Notes under the pieces: model-generated
The model's input: the letters and a program-made list of their open reading frames with translations, nothing else
The model's database searches: none
Told to the model about the DNA's origin: nothing
From: Zerene cesonia
Lineage: Eukaryota; Arthropoda; Insecta; Lepidoptera; Pieridae
NCBI RefSeq assembly: GCF_012273895.1
Contig: NC_052111.1
Span: 5,332,001-5,396,000, forward strand
Length of the DNA stretch: 64,000 bases
Direction: 5' to 3'
In this document: positions 25,759 through 38,480 of the stretch, piece by piece
How positions within the stretch are numbered: the stretch's first letter is position 1
How the letters are laid out: each line of letters starts with the position of its first letter
Translations under genes and position numbers: made by a program

Positions 25759-26758
25759 NNNNNNNNNNNNNNNNNNNNNNNNNNNNNNNNNNNNNNNNNN
25801 NNNNNNNNNNNNNNNNNNNNNNNNNNNNNNNNNNNNNNNNNNNNNNNNNNNNNNNNNNNNNNNNNNNNNNNNNNNNNNNNNNNNNNNNNNNNNNNNNNNN
25901 NNNNNNNNNNNNNNNNNNNNNNNNNNNNNNNNNNNNNNNNNNNNNNNNNNNNNNNNNNNNNNNNNNNNNNNNNNNNNNNNNNNNNNNNNNNNNNNNNNNN
26001 NNNNNNNNNNNNNNNNNNNNNNNNNNNNNNNNNNNNNNNNNNNNNNNNNNNNNNNNNNNNNNNNNNNNNNNNNNNNNNNNNNNNNNNNNNNNNNNNNNNN
26101 NNNNNNNNNNNNNNNNNNNNNNNNNNNNNNNNNNNNNNNNNNNNNNNNNNNNNNNNNNNNNNNNNNNNNNNNNNNNNNNNNNNNNNNNNNNNNNNNNNNN
26201 NNNNNNNNNNNNNNNNNNNNNNNNNNNNNNNNNNNNNNNNNNNNNNNNNNNNNNNNNNNNNNNNNNNNNNNNNNNNNNNNNNNNNNNNNNNNNNNNNNNN
26301 NNNNNNNNNNNNNNNNNNNNNNNNNNNNNNNNNNNNNNNNNNNNNNNNNNNNNNNNNNNNNNNNNNNNNNNNNNNNNNNNNNNNNNNNNNNNNNNNNNNN
26401 NNNNNNNNNNNNNNNNNNNNNNNNNNNNNNNNNNNNNNNNNNNNNNNNNNNNNNNNNNNNNNNNNNNNNNNNNNNNNNNNNNNNNNNNNNNNNNNNNNNN
26501 NNNNNNNNNNNNNNNNNNNNNNNNNNNNNNNNNNNNNNNNNNNNNNNNNNNNNNNNNNNNNNNNNNNNNNNNNNNNNNNNNNNNNNNNNNNNNNNNNNNN
26601 NNNNNNNNNNNNNNNNNNNNNNNNNNNNNNNNNNNNNNNNNNNNNNNNNNNNNNNNNNNNNNNNNNNNNNNNNNNNNNNNNNNNNNNNNNNNNNNNNNNN
26701 NNNNNNNNNNNNNNNNNNNNNNNNNNNNNNNNNNNNNNNNNNNNNNNNNNNNNNNNNN
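25759..26758. other. Assembly gap (1000 N)
   Basis: Exactly 1000 N, a fixed-size scaffold gap of unknown true length. Open frames across it are artefacts. The flanks suggest that a retroelement insertion lies inside. Confidence 0.98.
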
Positions 26759-26832
26759 GTGATCGGTCGTTTTGGAAATCTTTGGGGGAGGCCTATGTCC
26801 AACAGTGGACGTCCTAAAAGGCTGCAACGACG
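26759..26832 (+). mobile_element. 3' end of an RTE-like LINE or RTE-tailed SINE, remainder in the gap
   Basis: Contains GGAGGCCTATGTCCAACAGT followed by GGACGTCC, a widespread lepidopteran retroelement 3' end, then CAACGACG. It is followed immediately by ATAATACGAATC, which also occurs at the left edge of the gap (25747-25758). Confidence 0.65.
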
Positions 26833-27104
26833 ATAATACGAATCGCATTAATATGGAAGACGAAATGATTTCCCTCCGACGAAAAAGAAATATTATTTTT
26901 ATTGTGTGAATTTATGCGTTAATGAGTACATATTATTCATTTTCACGCATAGCTTTACCACGCAATAAAAAAATCATTTTTAAACTAGCTATGTGATACA
27001 TTTAAAAATAGAATAATACAGAATATTAAGTAATTAACATGACAACATAATTATTGATTTTTGTATGTAATTTTCATAAAAGTCTACAAATAGTGATAAT
27101 AAAA

Positions 27105-27500
27105 GTAACCCGCAGGGCACCTTGTGGCGAGGTGACGGGGAGTAGCGCCCCCGCGGTCTTCAGTTCTCCCGGGTGAGGTCCCTGTGCTCACCTCCGGATT
27201 GTCTCGGTGGCAGTTCGGAGTGAACAGTGACGAGGTTCAGGATCCCCCACCTCTGGCTTGCCTTAATTGGCCGTCCAGAGTGGAGATGCAAGAGCTATAT
27301 GCTCGGGAGTGGAAGTGTCTAATGGCGTAATAGCGGGGAAACCCAATCCGGGCCTGCGGGCCCGCGATGGTGAAACCGGTGCCGCACCTCTCTACACCCC
27401 TAGCCAGTCAGCTGGTGTTGCCCCCTTGTTGTCATTTCAGGTAACTTTTTTGGGAGCCCATCGACCGAACTGGCAAGTCACCGTCTGCCATTATTTTTAA
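27105..27500. repeat. GC-rich unclassified repeat-like island
   Basis: Clearly GC-richer than the flanks, with abrupt boundaries. It holds blocks such as GCGCCCCCGCGGTC and GGGCCTGCGGGCCCGCGATG. A 77-codon frame (27267-27500) has no recognised domain. It may be the 5' region of a LINE, which I could not confirm. Confidence 0.45.
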
Positions 27501-28286
27501 ATTTTTCGAAGTTGAGAAGGCCCATAATTTCCCATAGACCCAACCTACCAATCCATCGAACACCCCCTTTCCATAGCCCAGTTTTGTTCCGTTCCATTTT
27601 TTTTTAATAAAGAAAGCATTAATAACTGGAAAGAAGGAATGGACCGGAGAGGGTAAGGAAAAGGGCTATTTGGACACAATTTAGAATGTGCAGTTCCATT
27701 CGTAGGGCATATGTATAACACGGTTCACTTCATTGGCTAATTCCTAATTAACTTTTCATATTCAGCAAGAGTAGAAGTACTCAGTCGTAAAGGTAATGAC
27801 AACAACGATACCAAACAGGATGTTGATTCTGACATTACTATTAGTGGCAATCTCACTATTATATTGTAGGTATACTAAATATAAACCTTATTGCCTAATA
27901 GACATATAGATCGTCGTTCGTCGTCAGAAGTCGCATCTACTCATATTGTAATAAAAATGTGCTCAAACAGTAATCTTCTGAACTCAAATATCAATTCCAA
28001 GAAAGTAATTTAAAATATCTGTGGTACTAGAGTTGTTCTATCCGATCTTTTAGCAAATGTCGGTTTCCCATGAAATATGCATTAAATATTTACACAGCCT
28101 CGGGCTGAAGTCAGCTGAATTGAAAAGATTTGCAATTCACCGAACATCCTTTACGAAAAAAGCGACTGAACAAAGCTAAGGAAGTCCGGTAACGCTAAAT
28201 AATGACCTACATTCTGTAAGAATTAATTTCGGAAAAGAAACGAAGAATTCGTGGTGTGATTTGGTGGTCTCATAATAATTTCCAAA

Positions 28287-28354
28287 AAATATACCTAAAG
28301 AAAGGTATATCATATTACGAGTATGATATACTTTAATTTATTTTAGGTATATTT
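28287..28354. repeat. Imperfect palindrome, 68 bp
   Basis: Outer arms AAATATACCTAAA (28287-28299) and its complement (28342-28354) are exact. Inner arms GGTATATCATA and TATGATATAC also pair. It could be a small fold-back element. Confidence 0.75.
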
Positions 28355-28550
28355 AAGGCTAGGCAAGGCTCTTATTGTTTTAAGCTTGAATAAGAGACGG
28401 AATTCTTTATTGTACCTACATTGCTACACATACTTCAAACAGTTAGTAATTAATTGATAGATGTCATTAATTACGCACTTTTGATATTTGCATTTATGAC
28501 AATCGATTACCAGCCAGTACAACCATTAGTAATTTAAATTTTATAAGATA

Positions 28551-28730
28551 TACAAGCTTTTCGCCCACAACTTCACCCGTGTAGTCAAAGGAATGGATAG
28601 AAAGTCCCGGGCTTTCAACGCATAGTTGCCGTTCCTTTGGGACTTACGGGACAAAAATTATCTCATGTACTTTCTTAGACCTTAAAATGTCTTTGTGCCA
28701 AATTCCATGTCAATCGTTAACGTTAAAGTA
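28551..28730 (-). mobile_element. Degenerate Helitron-like fragment
   Basis: CAAGCTTTTCGCCCACAACT resembles the CTAGCTTTTCGCCCGCGGCT end of family elements. The interior is poorly conserved. Confidence 0.45.
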
Positions 28731-29415
28731 GGTATTTAATTAACCAAGTTTTAGTAACATAAACTAAACATTATATAATACTTAAATTTTCTCTATTTTA
28801 CACGAAGAAGATCCATTCATCATACCGAAAGCTATATTACGATACGAAGATGTGTCGCTTTTATATTCGCTTTGTTTCGTCTAATACCGTTACAAGAATT
28901 ACACTGTTCATTGACACAGAGACTAAAAGAATGTGATTATAACATATAGTTAGATAAGAAGGGTCAAAAGAGGAGAGGATTAAAAGCTATTGGCTGACTG
29001 CCCATCCAATTTTCTTTGTTGACGTCTCGTGGGAGCTACTCCAAGATAATCTTAACAAAGACGCCCGGCAAGTTCGCACGCCCATAGAAACAATATTATC
29101 TGCTCATGGATCTAGTAAGAAAACAATTACACCACGTTTTCTTTGTGCATTTTTTTCGTGCTTATTCAGAAAAAAACATGTTGTTAATAATGATGGCTTT
29201 TTTTACTACACAGATATAATCTGAGTTAATCTGCAAGTTTGATTCAGGATATTGATATCAGTTCATATCATAGCTATGATACTGAATTACAACAATATGT
29301 TTAATACTTTACGATCAGTAAATTGTACAATTTACTTGCCTATGCCCGTGATTTTGCTTGCGTTTAAAAGTACAAAAATTTAATATTAATATTTATGTTT
29401 CTGTTATTGTTGTTA

Positions 29416-29773
29416 TCCCTACTAATATTATAAATGCGAAAGTACCTCTGTCTGTCTGTCTGTTGCGCTGTCACACCTAAACCACTTAACCGATTTTGAT
29501 AAAATTTGGTATGAAGATAGAACTGAACTTGGACATAGGATACTTTTTATCGCTAAAAAAGGGTAGAAAGGGTTGAAAGAGGGAATGAAAGATTGCATGA
29601 AATTTCGTTATTGTTAAACCGATTATGATAAAACTTGAGACTTGACTTCTATGAAGATGGAGCTAAACGTGGGAAAGAACGAACTATAATTTTTAATGCG
29701 AAGAAAATATTCCTTTCCATGTCGCGCGATATAAGCGAATTCTACGCGGGTGAAGCCGCGGGCGAAAAGCTAG
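29416..29773 (+). mobile_element. Complete non-autonomous Helitron (family 1), 358 bp
   Basis: Starts TCCCTACTAATATTATAAAT and ends GCCGCGGGCGAAAAGCTAG, flanked by A on the left and T on the right, as expected for Helitron insertion at AT. It holds a (GTCT)n stretch. No Rep/helicase is encoded; the 111-codon frame from 29635 is chance and spans into the next repeat. Confidence 0.85.
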
Positions 29774-29803
29774 TTGTTATATGTCTGTATGTAGCGACTG
29801 CGC

Positions 29804-29945
29804 TTTTTTTATGTCATAGCGGTCAACTGAGCTGGTGGTTCGCCTATTTCACACCGGTTTTCTATGGGGGTGTGGTACTTCTCCGGTGCGAGCTGGCCCA
29901 ATTCGTGCTGAAGCGTGCCCGGCTCTCACAATACTACTCCCGCGA
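29804..29945 (+). repeat. TTTTTTATGTCA-family repeat with internal deletion
   Basis: The head (TTTTTTTATGTCATAGCGG .. GGTGGTTCGCC) joins directly to the tail (ATTTCACACCGG .. TCCGGTGCGAGCTGGCCCAA). The middle found in the copies at 34809 and 59105 is missing. Confidence 0.7.
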
Positions 29946-29954
29946 TTTTAATCA

Positions 29955-30060
29955 CGTGGAACCCGGGTAAAAAGTATTTGTGCCAATGCACTCTATATTC
30001 TATATCTGTATTCAAATTTCATACCATTCCGATCAGTTGTTTAGCGTGAAAGAGAAAATT
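29955..30060 (-). mobile_element. Helitron-like fragment (family 3)
   Basis: ACCCGGGTAAAAAGTA, CAAATTTCATACCATTCCGAT and GCGTGAAAGAGAAAAT are decayed matches to the full copy at 63518. Confidence 0.5.
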
Positions 30061-33000
30061 TTTAAGAGTATTTTAATGATCAATCCTACCTAACAAACGT
30101 TTGCTTTTATGATGTCCGCAGTAATTTCCTGCAGGTCTTTATTGCATAAGTTATAAACATTATTATGACGTAATATAACGTCATTGCTTGAAACTGAAAG
30201 TATGCACGCAATTTCCAGAAGCACTTATTGCTCGTATCGTGTTCGTATTACGACCCTCTGGATTCTCATCATACCACGTCAGAATTAACGAGCGGCGGAC
30301 TATTTCAATAGCACCAATACGTGGCTATGTAGCTTTTAGAATGATCTCGGTGTCTACAGCGATCCGTTAGCAGTTAAATGTCGGACGTTATATCACGTAC
30401 TAAGTTCAAGGAGTTGCTTGAAAACTGTGGTCCATGCGACGGTTGTTGGTGCACGCACTATAAGAGCAATTAATTTTGTATAGATCTTGGAATATAGTCT
30501 TGTACTCTTTTTTCTATATCATGTGATAGTAGTTTATAAATTGTGAGTAGGTCGAATTAACATATAACGGTCTTACATTCGGTGTGTGCTTAAAAACATA
30601 GAAAATGTAATGTATTTTTTATTTAACTCTCACTGGCAAAATGCTTTTCAATATTTTTAACAAGAGGATGCTGTGCTCCGTATAATTTAAATGAGATTTT
30701 ATTAAAGCATTTTATCAATGTGGACTGCACTCCAGTGAAGAGGCACATGCTGAGATGGTTTGAGACATGCCATAAATGACGCACTAGATTTTAGTGATCG
30801 AGTACAGTTAAACCGTCGTGTTTCGATGCACATCGGTCTTCGATATTCGTCTTGTCCGGTATCCGTATTGATGCCAGCGGATATTTCTCCCCTCTCATCG
30901 GTACTTTCCCTAACGATGTTACACACTTGGTTGAACATGCTTGCCTCTTAATCAATCGTTGTCCTTAACCAATACTTGGCGAAATTGATGAGATTTGTTA
31001 TTAATCTAGGAAATGTTTGTCAAAATATTCTGTGATAGCCATATATGTCAATGGAATATTGTAAACCTTTCTTTTCGCGGGCTAGGAGGTATTCTGCATG
31101 TTGTACCTAATCTGTCGACAAATTGTGATCGGTAACCTACAGCCTATGTCTTACAATTTAATATAATTGTATTAGTTTTAAGAAACTTAAAATCTATTGA
31201 TGTGTAACCGTTAAATTGAGAAACGGGCTTTCAATAATCATTATGATAAATTAGTTAAGTTCGTTGTATTTAAAAACTACACTGAAATAGGATCGCAAAG
31301 TCGGACTCCGTCGATACGTGTCCTGCATCTGAACGAAGTTCGATAAAATTATATTTTGGCCTTAATATATATGTACGATGTGTTTGCATTACGGTTTTAC
31401 CAAAAATAATCCGTTTAATATCAAGCAAATTCTACGGATCACAGTTTGTCGACAGGTTGCAATCCCGCGAGTTGGATAACAGTGACATATAGAGATATTG
31501 AAAATGTTTATAAAAATCATGTTAATGTTTTACGTAAATAGCAAGGGAAACTGATTTATGTATGTTTTTACAACAAACATTGTACCACAACGTGATCCTT
31601 TTGTATTCTCTCACTTGATATCACATAAAATGCTAATAACCCGACCCAATCTAAAACAACTTCCGTAACGAAGTGCCGGGTACATTCAGACTAGGGAATA
31701 TTAAATAGAATTAACATGTTTACATTCCAAAACAGCCATAGTACTTTAAGAGGAAATTCAAATAATCATTTGCATTTCCGCGTCAAACTTGCCTTGCGCC
31801 TCACCGTTATAAATGGTCCCTTCAGGCCCCAGTTCATCCCAGTTTTTCAACAAAGTTCACAAATATGTGCGTTGGAGATAAGGGTCGCCACCTGCATCAG
31901 TGACTTGCCTAATGGCACATTAAGGTAGACAGTTTGTTCGAAATGGGTTGTACGTCAGATGTCGTTTGGTTAGGGTTAAACTAACTTACCATTTTGTTCA
32001 CTATATAAAATATTTCATGCACCGCATTTTCTCAATTACGAAAGCGATAGCGTAGCGTGCAACTTAAACTTTTGTTTAACTGCATGAAGTTCTGTGGTAT
32101 GGCAAAGAGTTTGTGAACATCTGTGTATCCATGAAAATATATGGAATAGAAAAAAATCGATCATCAGGTGGGATACGCATCTGCGTTTTTGCCATATCGC
32201 GATCGGAGCGTCGACTTACCACTCGTCCACTCGCATCTAATGCTATTAAAAATTAAAAAATTCCACGTGTTTACTAGAAAGCGATAATTTTATAGCGATC
32301 GGAATTACGACATTTTTATTCATAGCAATGATTTTGTGAACTAAAACCAAAACAATTATTAAATACCATATGAAAACGACAAATGGGTGTTTGCCAAAAC
32401 ACGATACTGAGACCGTGAATTTTATGAATCCTTTACATTTGAGACGAAATGCTTTTTAAATAATTTTGCTATAAAATTAAGTTTCCAGCGGTAAGTGACC
32501 GTATCTACTTAACTCAAATTACGAGAGTTCTAAGCGAGCGGAGCGATAAATAAAAAATAAGAGTCGTCTCGTGATGGATGCTGCCCCTGGGTAATCATCG
32601 CTCTAGTGGCAAGTGTAAAAGCTCGTTTCACTCTAAAAATATTCAGCTCAGGAAATTTTTCATATGAGATTTGAGGTAGGAGGTATTGTAAATTAACAAA
32701 TCTTTGTAGATAAAGCAAAAGCAATTTCATAATGGGCAAAAAAGAAATTTGTATTCCAGTTATTGTATATTAATAGAATTTAAATTATTTTTATTCAATA
32801 AAGTAGATGTAACCCACGGCGTCATCTGCTTATCCAGACAATATCTATATCTAAATCTACTACATATAGGTATCTATCTGTGTACCAAATTTCATACATA
32901 CTTGAATCCATCCATGCATACTTACAAACTTTCACGTTTATGTTATTGCTAAAATAGCTAATACCTTTAGTTAAATTGACAAAAAATATATGAAAATCTA

Positions 33001-34101
33001 TGTGTAAGTAAAATAAAAACAAAGCACTTTATAAATAGCCATTGCAGATTAATTTTGTCGTTACCCGGCATCGGGTTGTATGAAAAAAGAGGAGATTAGG
33101 ATGAAAACTATTAATTAAAAGACCCTGGTCATCATCTGACAAGACAGCTGTCAGTTCGCCCTTTGGCCCGCTGCGAATGACGTGAGGTTTTTTTGGCATC
33201 CCTACAAATGAACCTTTGTAATTTCGTGTAGCAATAATGTGTAACACGTCATCTAATGTTATTTACTTTTATATATAACATTTTGCGAAAAAAAGGAAGT
33301 AAAATTTACGTATTTTATGAAAAACAATATACCTACATACCTATACCTGAGCTTATGACGTCCAAATTCAAAAAACAACCCTTCATCTTTTTATGTTGCA
33401 AATAATTAAAAAAAAAATATTGATTTCGAATTTTCGTTGCCATAACTAAAAAACTACGTTGATACCTCTTGTATAATTCACATTTTCAATAAGAAATTTA
33501 GCTTCATTCGATACGCTCAAAATCAAACCTTTGATCCTTATCATGAGTGTAACGGGATGAAAAAAAAAGAGGCATACGATATACTATGCTATAAAATTTC
33601 AGGTGTCTATTCTAAAAACACATCGAAAATTGTTTTTTGTTTTTGCAATGCGACTAGAAGGTAGAAGTTAAACCTTATTTTCTTTGAAAACTGTTTAATA
33701 ATAAAAACTGAATGTCTATATCGATATTTTTGTACAAAAAGTTGAGAAATATTAAGATATTGAGGCATAGATTAGAATCCACAAGATTTGTGAACTTTAT
33801 GATTATATAACCAAATATTCGCTTGCAACACACATTATTATATTAATACAATTTAGTACTAATACAGTATCTATAAAATTATAATTTGAGTATCCGTTAA
33901 TGCTTGTATAGATATCGTTTTATAATATTATATCTTAACATAATGATAAAATATTATGTATATAAACAAGTGTTACATTGTTCATGAAATGGAAATAATG
34001 ACAATAGTATATTTATTGTATAAGAACGTATAACGTAACGTACTTGACATAGTAATTATTTCGCTAACAAGAAGGAAGGTTAGACGAAACCAAACGCGAA
34101 A
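30061..34101. other. Intergenic region
   Basis: No supported gene. A block at about 30710-30950 is open on both strands (78 codons minus, 63 plus) but has no recognisable domain. 32841-32945 resembles the 5' end of family 3 Helitrons (CTTACAAACTTTCACGTTTA, reverse). Confidence 0.5.
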
Positions 34102-34369
34102 AGCAGTGATGGCTCAGTGGTGAGAACCTCGGACTTCAAAATAGACAAGTCGGGGATCGAGACCGGGCGAGCGTGCAGGGAATGAATTGATTTTTCAATT
34201 TATCTGCACATGTGAAGAATATCACCACTGCTTAAAACGGTGAAGGAAAACGTCGTGAGGAAACTGGCATGTCCAAGAATCAAAAGTTCGACGACATGTG
34301 ACATCTGCCAAGCCATAGGAATCCTCTGTCCCAGCAGTGGGAACATGTATGGGCTGATGATGATGATGA
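34102..34369 (+). mobile_element. tRNA-headed SINE with RTE-like tail
   Basis: The head TGGCTCAGTGG resembles a pol III A box and GGGATCGAGACC a B box. The body includes TGCTTAAAACGGTGAAGGAA, and the 3' end CCCAGCAGTGGGAACATG then GGGCTGATGATGATGATG matches RTE-type LINE tails. Further copies at 46206 and 56330 (minus). Confidence 0.8.
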
Positions 34370-34808
34370 AACCTAGACGGAACTAAGAATAAGGCATATA
34401 TATAAGTTATTCAGTTTTAAATACCAAGATTTTATAAATATATAGGTGTATGAAAAAATACAAAAGGAAAAGCCCTTTTTTGAAATCTATGACAATCAAA
34501 TAAAGATAAATTTTAAGAATAACACCCTAACTCGGCAGGTGCTCAAGAAAGGCGCAAATTGTTTGTTTTACACATTTTTCTCGAACACGACTTACCTACA
34601 TAATGTTTATTATAATGACCGTGTGTGATCCAATTCGATTTTATTCTTGTTAAGATATTTTTGCTTGTTACGCGGAAGTTTAAGCGCTTATACGATGTTC
34701 CATTTATTGAAATGACATCAACCTTCATTGGAACTTTGATGTTATTTTTGTACGTCGTAATTTCTCCTTCATATTTCGTGTAACAACGTTGGATTACTAC
34801 ACTAACAA

Positions 34809-35035
34809 TTTTTTTTTTTTACGTCACAGCCGGCAATGGAGCTGGTGAGACGCCTGATGGTAAGCGCTACCACCGCCCATGAACATTTGGAGAGTCATAA
34901 GGTCCATTGCAGACCTTACGCCTCTACAAATGGATTGCCGACTTTGAATTGGGAAGGGAATAAGAAAGGATTTTCGAGAGGATTAAAGAAAAGGACTGGG
35001 AAAAGTTAGGAAAAGGATATGGGCCTCCAAATATA
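34809..35035 (+). repeat. TTTTTTATGTCA-family repeat
   Basis: Starts T(n)ACGTCACAGCCGGC, then GGTAAGCGCTACCACCGCCC and CAGACCTTACGCCTCTACAA. It lacks the CCCCGGTGCGAG tail seen at 1351. Confidence 0.75.
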
Positions 35036-35133
35036 AATTGTAAAAAGGAACCAGTAGGCTTTTAGTGTATTTATTACGATTATATTGATATTGTAATTGC
35101 TAAATAATCTTAAATAATTAAATTATATTAGTG

Positions 35134-35262
35134 TAGCACCTCGCCTTGCGGCGGTGATTCTGAAAACTCCGGCAGAGTGACGGCCGGAGCCTAGGGCGAC
35201 TGAGTGAGGAACCTGTGGACTATCGAGCGTAGTCCAGTAAATCTACCTGCTGTATCCCCATC
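35134..35262. repeat. Short GC-rich repeat-like block
   Basis: CACCTCGCCTTGCGGCGGTG and GACGGCCGGAGCC stand out from the AT-rich flanks. It may be part of the same unclassified family as 27105, but the similarity is only suggestive. Confidence 0.35.
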
Positions 35263-38200
35263 GTTATGTTTATTATTATTAAATTATAAATTAATGCAAA
35301 CATAGGTGCACATGTACAATACGATTTTCAAAAAAAAAAAGGGGAAAAAGCATAAATAAATATTTCACAAAAGTTTTAGGATCGAAGATTTTGGAGCTTG
35401 CGACTTAAAGATCCCCGTTTAAGTCGTCACCCAGTTTCAATATATATGATCTATACATATAAAATTGACCCTCGTGATATACCAATAACATAGAATACCA
35501 AACAGACCCATTTTGCGGCCAACCTTTTCCTTTTACTTCCTATTTTGCTTTGCTTATTTATTACTAGCAGTGAACGTGCTCAACGCAAATTTGTTTTCAT
35601 AATATTTCTTATGAGCGTCGTTTCAGCATTATATGATCAGGATTTGAACGATTTTGCACTTTATTTACTCATGAATACGATGCAAATTTCACCGATATCG
35701 TGTATTGTATGCGCATTTGTCTATTTATTTGCTTTATTGCGACATTTTATAATATTCTCCGTTTGCGCGATAAGACGCGAGACTCATCTGTTAGTGGAAA
35801 GTGCGAAAAAAGTACTTTTTGTAACTATATGAATTGCTTTTGCTGCATTTCTTTTATGCAAAGAATGTACCAGCTAATATTTTTAAAAGCTTTACTTGAC
35901 TTATCGAGTCCAACTGGATGCGGATAAAATCTCAATATGCGTTCTAATTTATATAATTGTATTGCCAAATTTTTCTTCGTTTTACTATCCTTGCAGCATA
36001 TGAACTGGATATTTCAGGAATTGATGTAGGTAAATATTTATATACAAGCATGGAATAGTTACATATTATAACCTAAAAGAAGGATTACGTGAAAAATAAT
36101 AAAATTTATTGAATTACCTACATTTTGTTAAATTTCTATACACATTCTTAACCGATATAAATTGGTTTTATAATAAAATAACATTTAACTTGAGATGATT
36201 CCTTGAATATTAATTGAACGCTTCCAATCTAAACATTTAGCAAAAGTCATTTAGAGACATTAAATTAGACCGTACAAAATTATTCGAACACACAAAGGGC
36301 GAATAAAAATTAATGCAAATTCAAAGCCCGTTTCGGATATCTGTTTTGAAAACTATTTCAGTAACGTTAAGCACCTGCCGCGTCCTCGCCGTCCTCAAAC
36401 TTTCCTTTTCAATGAATGTTTCGAAGTCGTTTCGTTTGTTATTGTTTTCGATTACCAAAGTTCAATGGCTGGGCGATTCACGAAACTGCTTATCGCGAAT
36501 GTCACAGCAGTTAACTCTGTATTCTATTAGTGGAAGGTACTGCTTTTATTAGCTCCCAACAAGTAGCTCGGTGGCTGTTTAGCCGCGACGAAATAATATT
36601 ATGTTATAATTAAAACTAGTAAACGTCGAACAAAGGAATTCAATTAGGTAGCGGAGCAAATTACGCCCACGAGCGACATGCCGTCTGGTCCGCGAGGTCT
36701 ACAGCAGTAAATAATGTTATTGGATTGAATAAATAATATTTAACGATGGCTGGATAAGTTGATTACTCGAATATCATAAGTCGTCGGCATTTATTGAAGC
36801 AAACATTATGGGCACAAAATCGTAGGAAATATTCGAAATGACATTAAACAAATACCTGCCGACGTAATAAATTCCATCGGGTCTGTGTTTTTTATTTTCT
36901 ATTAGCATTTTATAAAACATAACAAGCGCATAATCTTAATCTTAAGCAAACAAGAGAAAATAATTAAAGTGTCCAAGCGACGGTCGCACGGCAGAAAATT
37001 CCTATAAATTTTACTGAAATTATAGCCCCTGCCGCAGTATTTCAAAGGCTTATTAAAGAATTATGCACACGTTACGAGGAACTTTAGCTAGCTTAAGATC
37101 TTGCTCATGAAAGGAATTTAATAACAATGGATTTTTATTCACGTGTTGTCGTGTGACGTTAATTTATGAATTATTTACAGGTTTAACTTCCTTTAGATTT
37201 TTTTATATTCTTGATTGAATTATGGTTATACTTTTATTCTCTTTCTTCATTTATTATCGCTTTAAATTGCAATGTCAATTTGGATTTCAAATGATATCAT
37301 CATAAAATTTACTCACTAGATGTCGCCTTCCACAACTAACAAGCTTTCACGAAATCTTATTATTATTATTTCTATGTCTGTAGAATACTCTTTATTTAAC
37401 CAGTATTGACTCTTGATGTTTTACTATTCCATCGAAGATTTCCTATAAAAGAGAACTAAATAGCAAAGAACAGCGCTGCGGCTATTCCGACTACAAGCAG
37501 AAAGGGATTTATTTCATTATCTAGATTCGAATTGCAAATGACTGGAGCTACCCACCGACATCTGCATTACTTGATCGATGTGGTCTTGTCTTCTACCGTA
37601 TGCTCGCTGTATTCATTTGTAATTGAATAACGGTGCTTTATATGCGTTAACGCTTTAAGAAAGAATTAAAGATGGATTATTTTCCAATATAATCAGAAAT
37701 TCTAAATCAATTTTATATCGTTTCGAGTTTTATATTTCTCATACTTAACATAGTCGATATTGACCTTATTTTAAGAAGATACTGCTCAATGAGATATTTA
37801 AATGGACACTTATTACAATCGTTTAATATTCAATTGTAGTATTAAAATAACTAACAAAATTAGCCCGTCCAACACAATTATTGAGGAAGGAAAGTCAAAA
37901 TGGAAATGCCTAATGGATTTGGAAAAGGGCACAGCGCTTGCCAAAGATTCTTGTCACTTGGATTAATTCTGTTAAACAAACCACGAAGTATAAGCGAGTA
38001 TAGCCAGATAAGGGCCCCGGAAATTGCCTTAGAGTAGGACCCAAGTGGTCGTAGCTACACGGCAAATAGTTGATGGATCGCTCGCTTGCATGACTGAATA
38101 ATTGTTACTTCAGGTTCGCCCGTCGCCGTGATCGCGTGCCGACACTTGGCCTTTCTTAGCTAATACGAAGAGAATTTTTATTGTGACACCTCGGGCTGTA

Positions 38201-38480
38201 GAACTAAATTTGTTTTTCAAGCAATTTGGCGCGAGGATGATTCAACGGGGCAAAACGAACAGATTTATAGATTGCGTTTTGTTTGTATTTTAATGTAAGC
38301 TGAAACTATATGTACAGAATATAAAAAAAGAATGAAAATAATATTAAATATATATTTTGATGATAAATAAATTTGTCATAGATGTTTATATTAATGTCAT
38401 ATAAAATAATATTTTTATACACACATTAAAATTCTGTCTTTTCATAAAAACGGTGTTAATAAAATGCTCTTGAAACTAAT
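35263..38480. other. Intergenic region
   Basis: No supported gene. A hydrophobic 95-codon frame at 35545-35832 has two or three membrane-like stretches but no receptor signature and no clear splice context. Confidence 0.5.

Noticed and set aside
25619..26848. Very long open frames (up to 409 codons) spanning the first N run
   Set aside because: They consist almost wholly of N translated as X; gap artefacts. The same holds for 48256-49335.
29635..29970. 111-codon plus-strand frame
   Set aside because: It runs from inside a Helitron into an unrelated repeat; a chance open frame.
30702..30951. Overlapping open frames on both strands
   Set aside because: No recognisable domain or splice context, and I found no way to favour either strand.
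35545..35832. Hydrophobic 95-codon frame considered as a third receptor exon
   Set aside because: It lacks any OR or GR motif, has no convincing donor or acceptor, and its composition is that of T-rich non-coding DNA.
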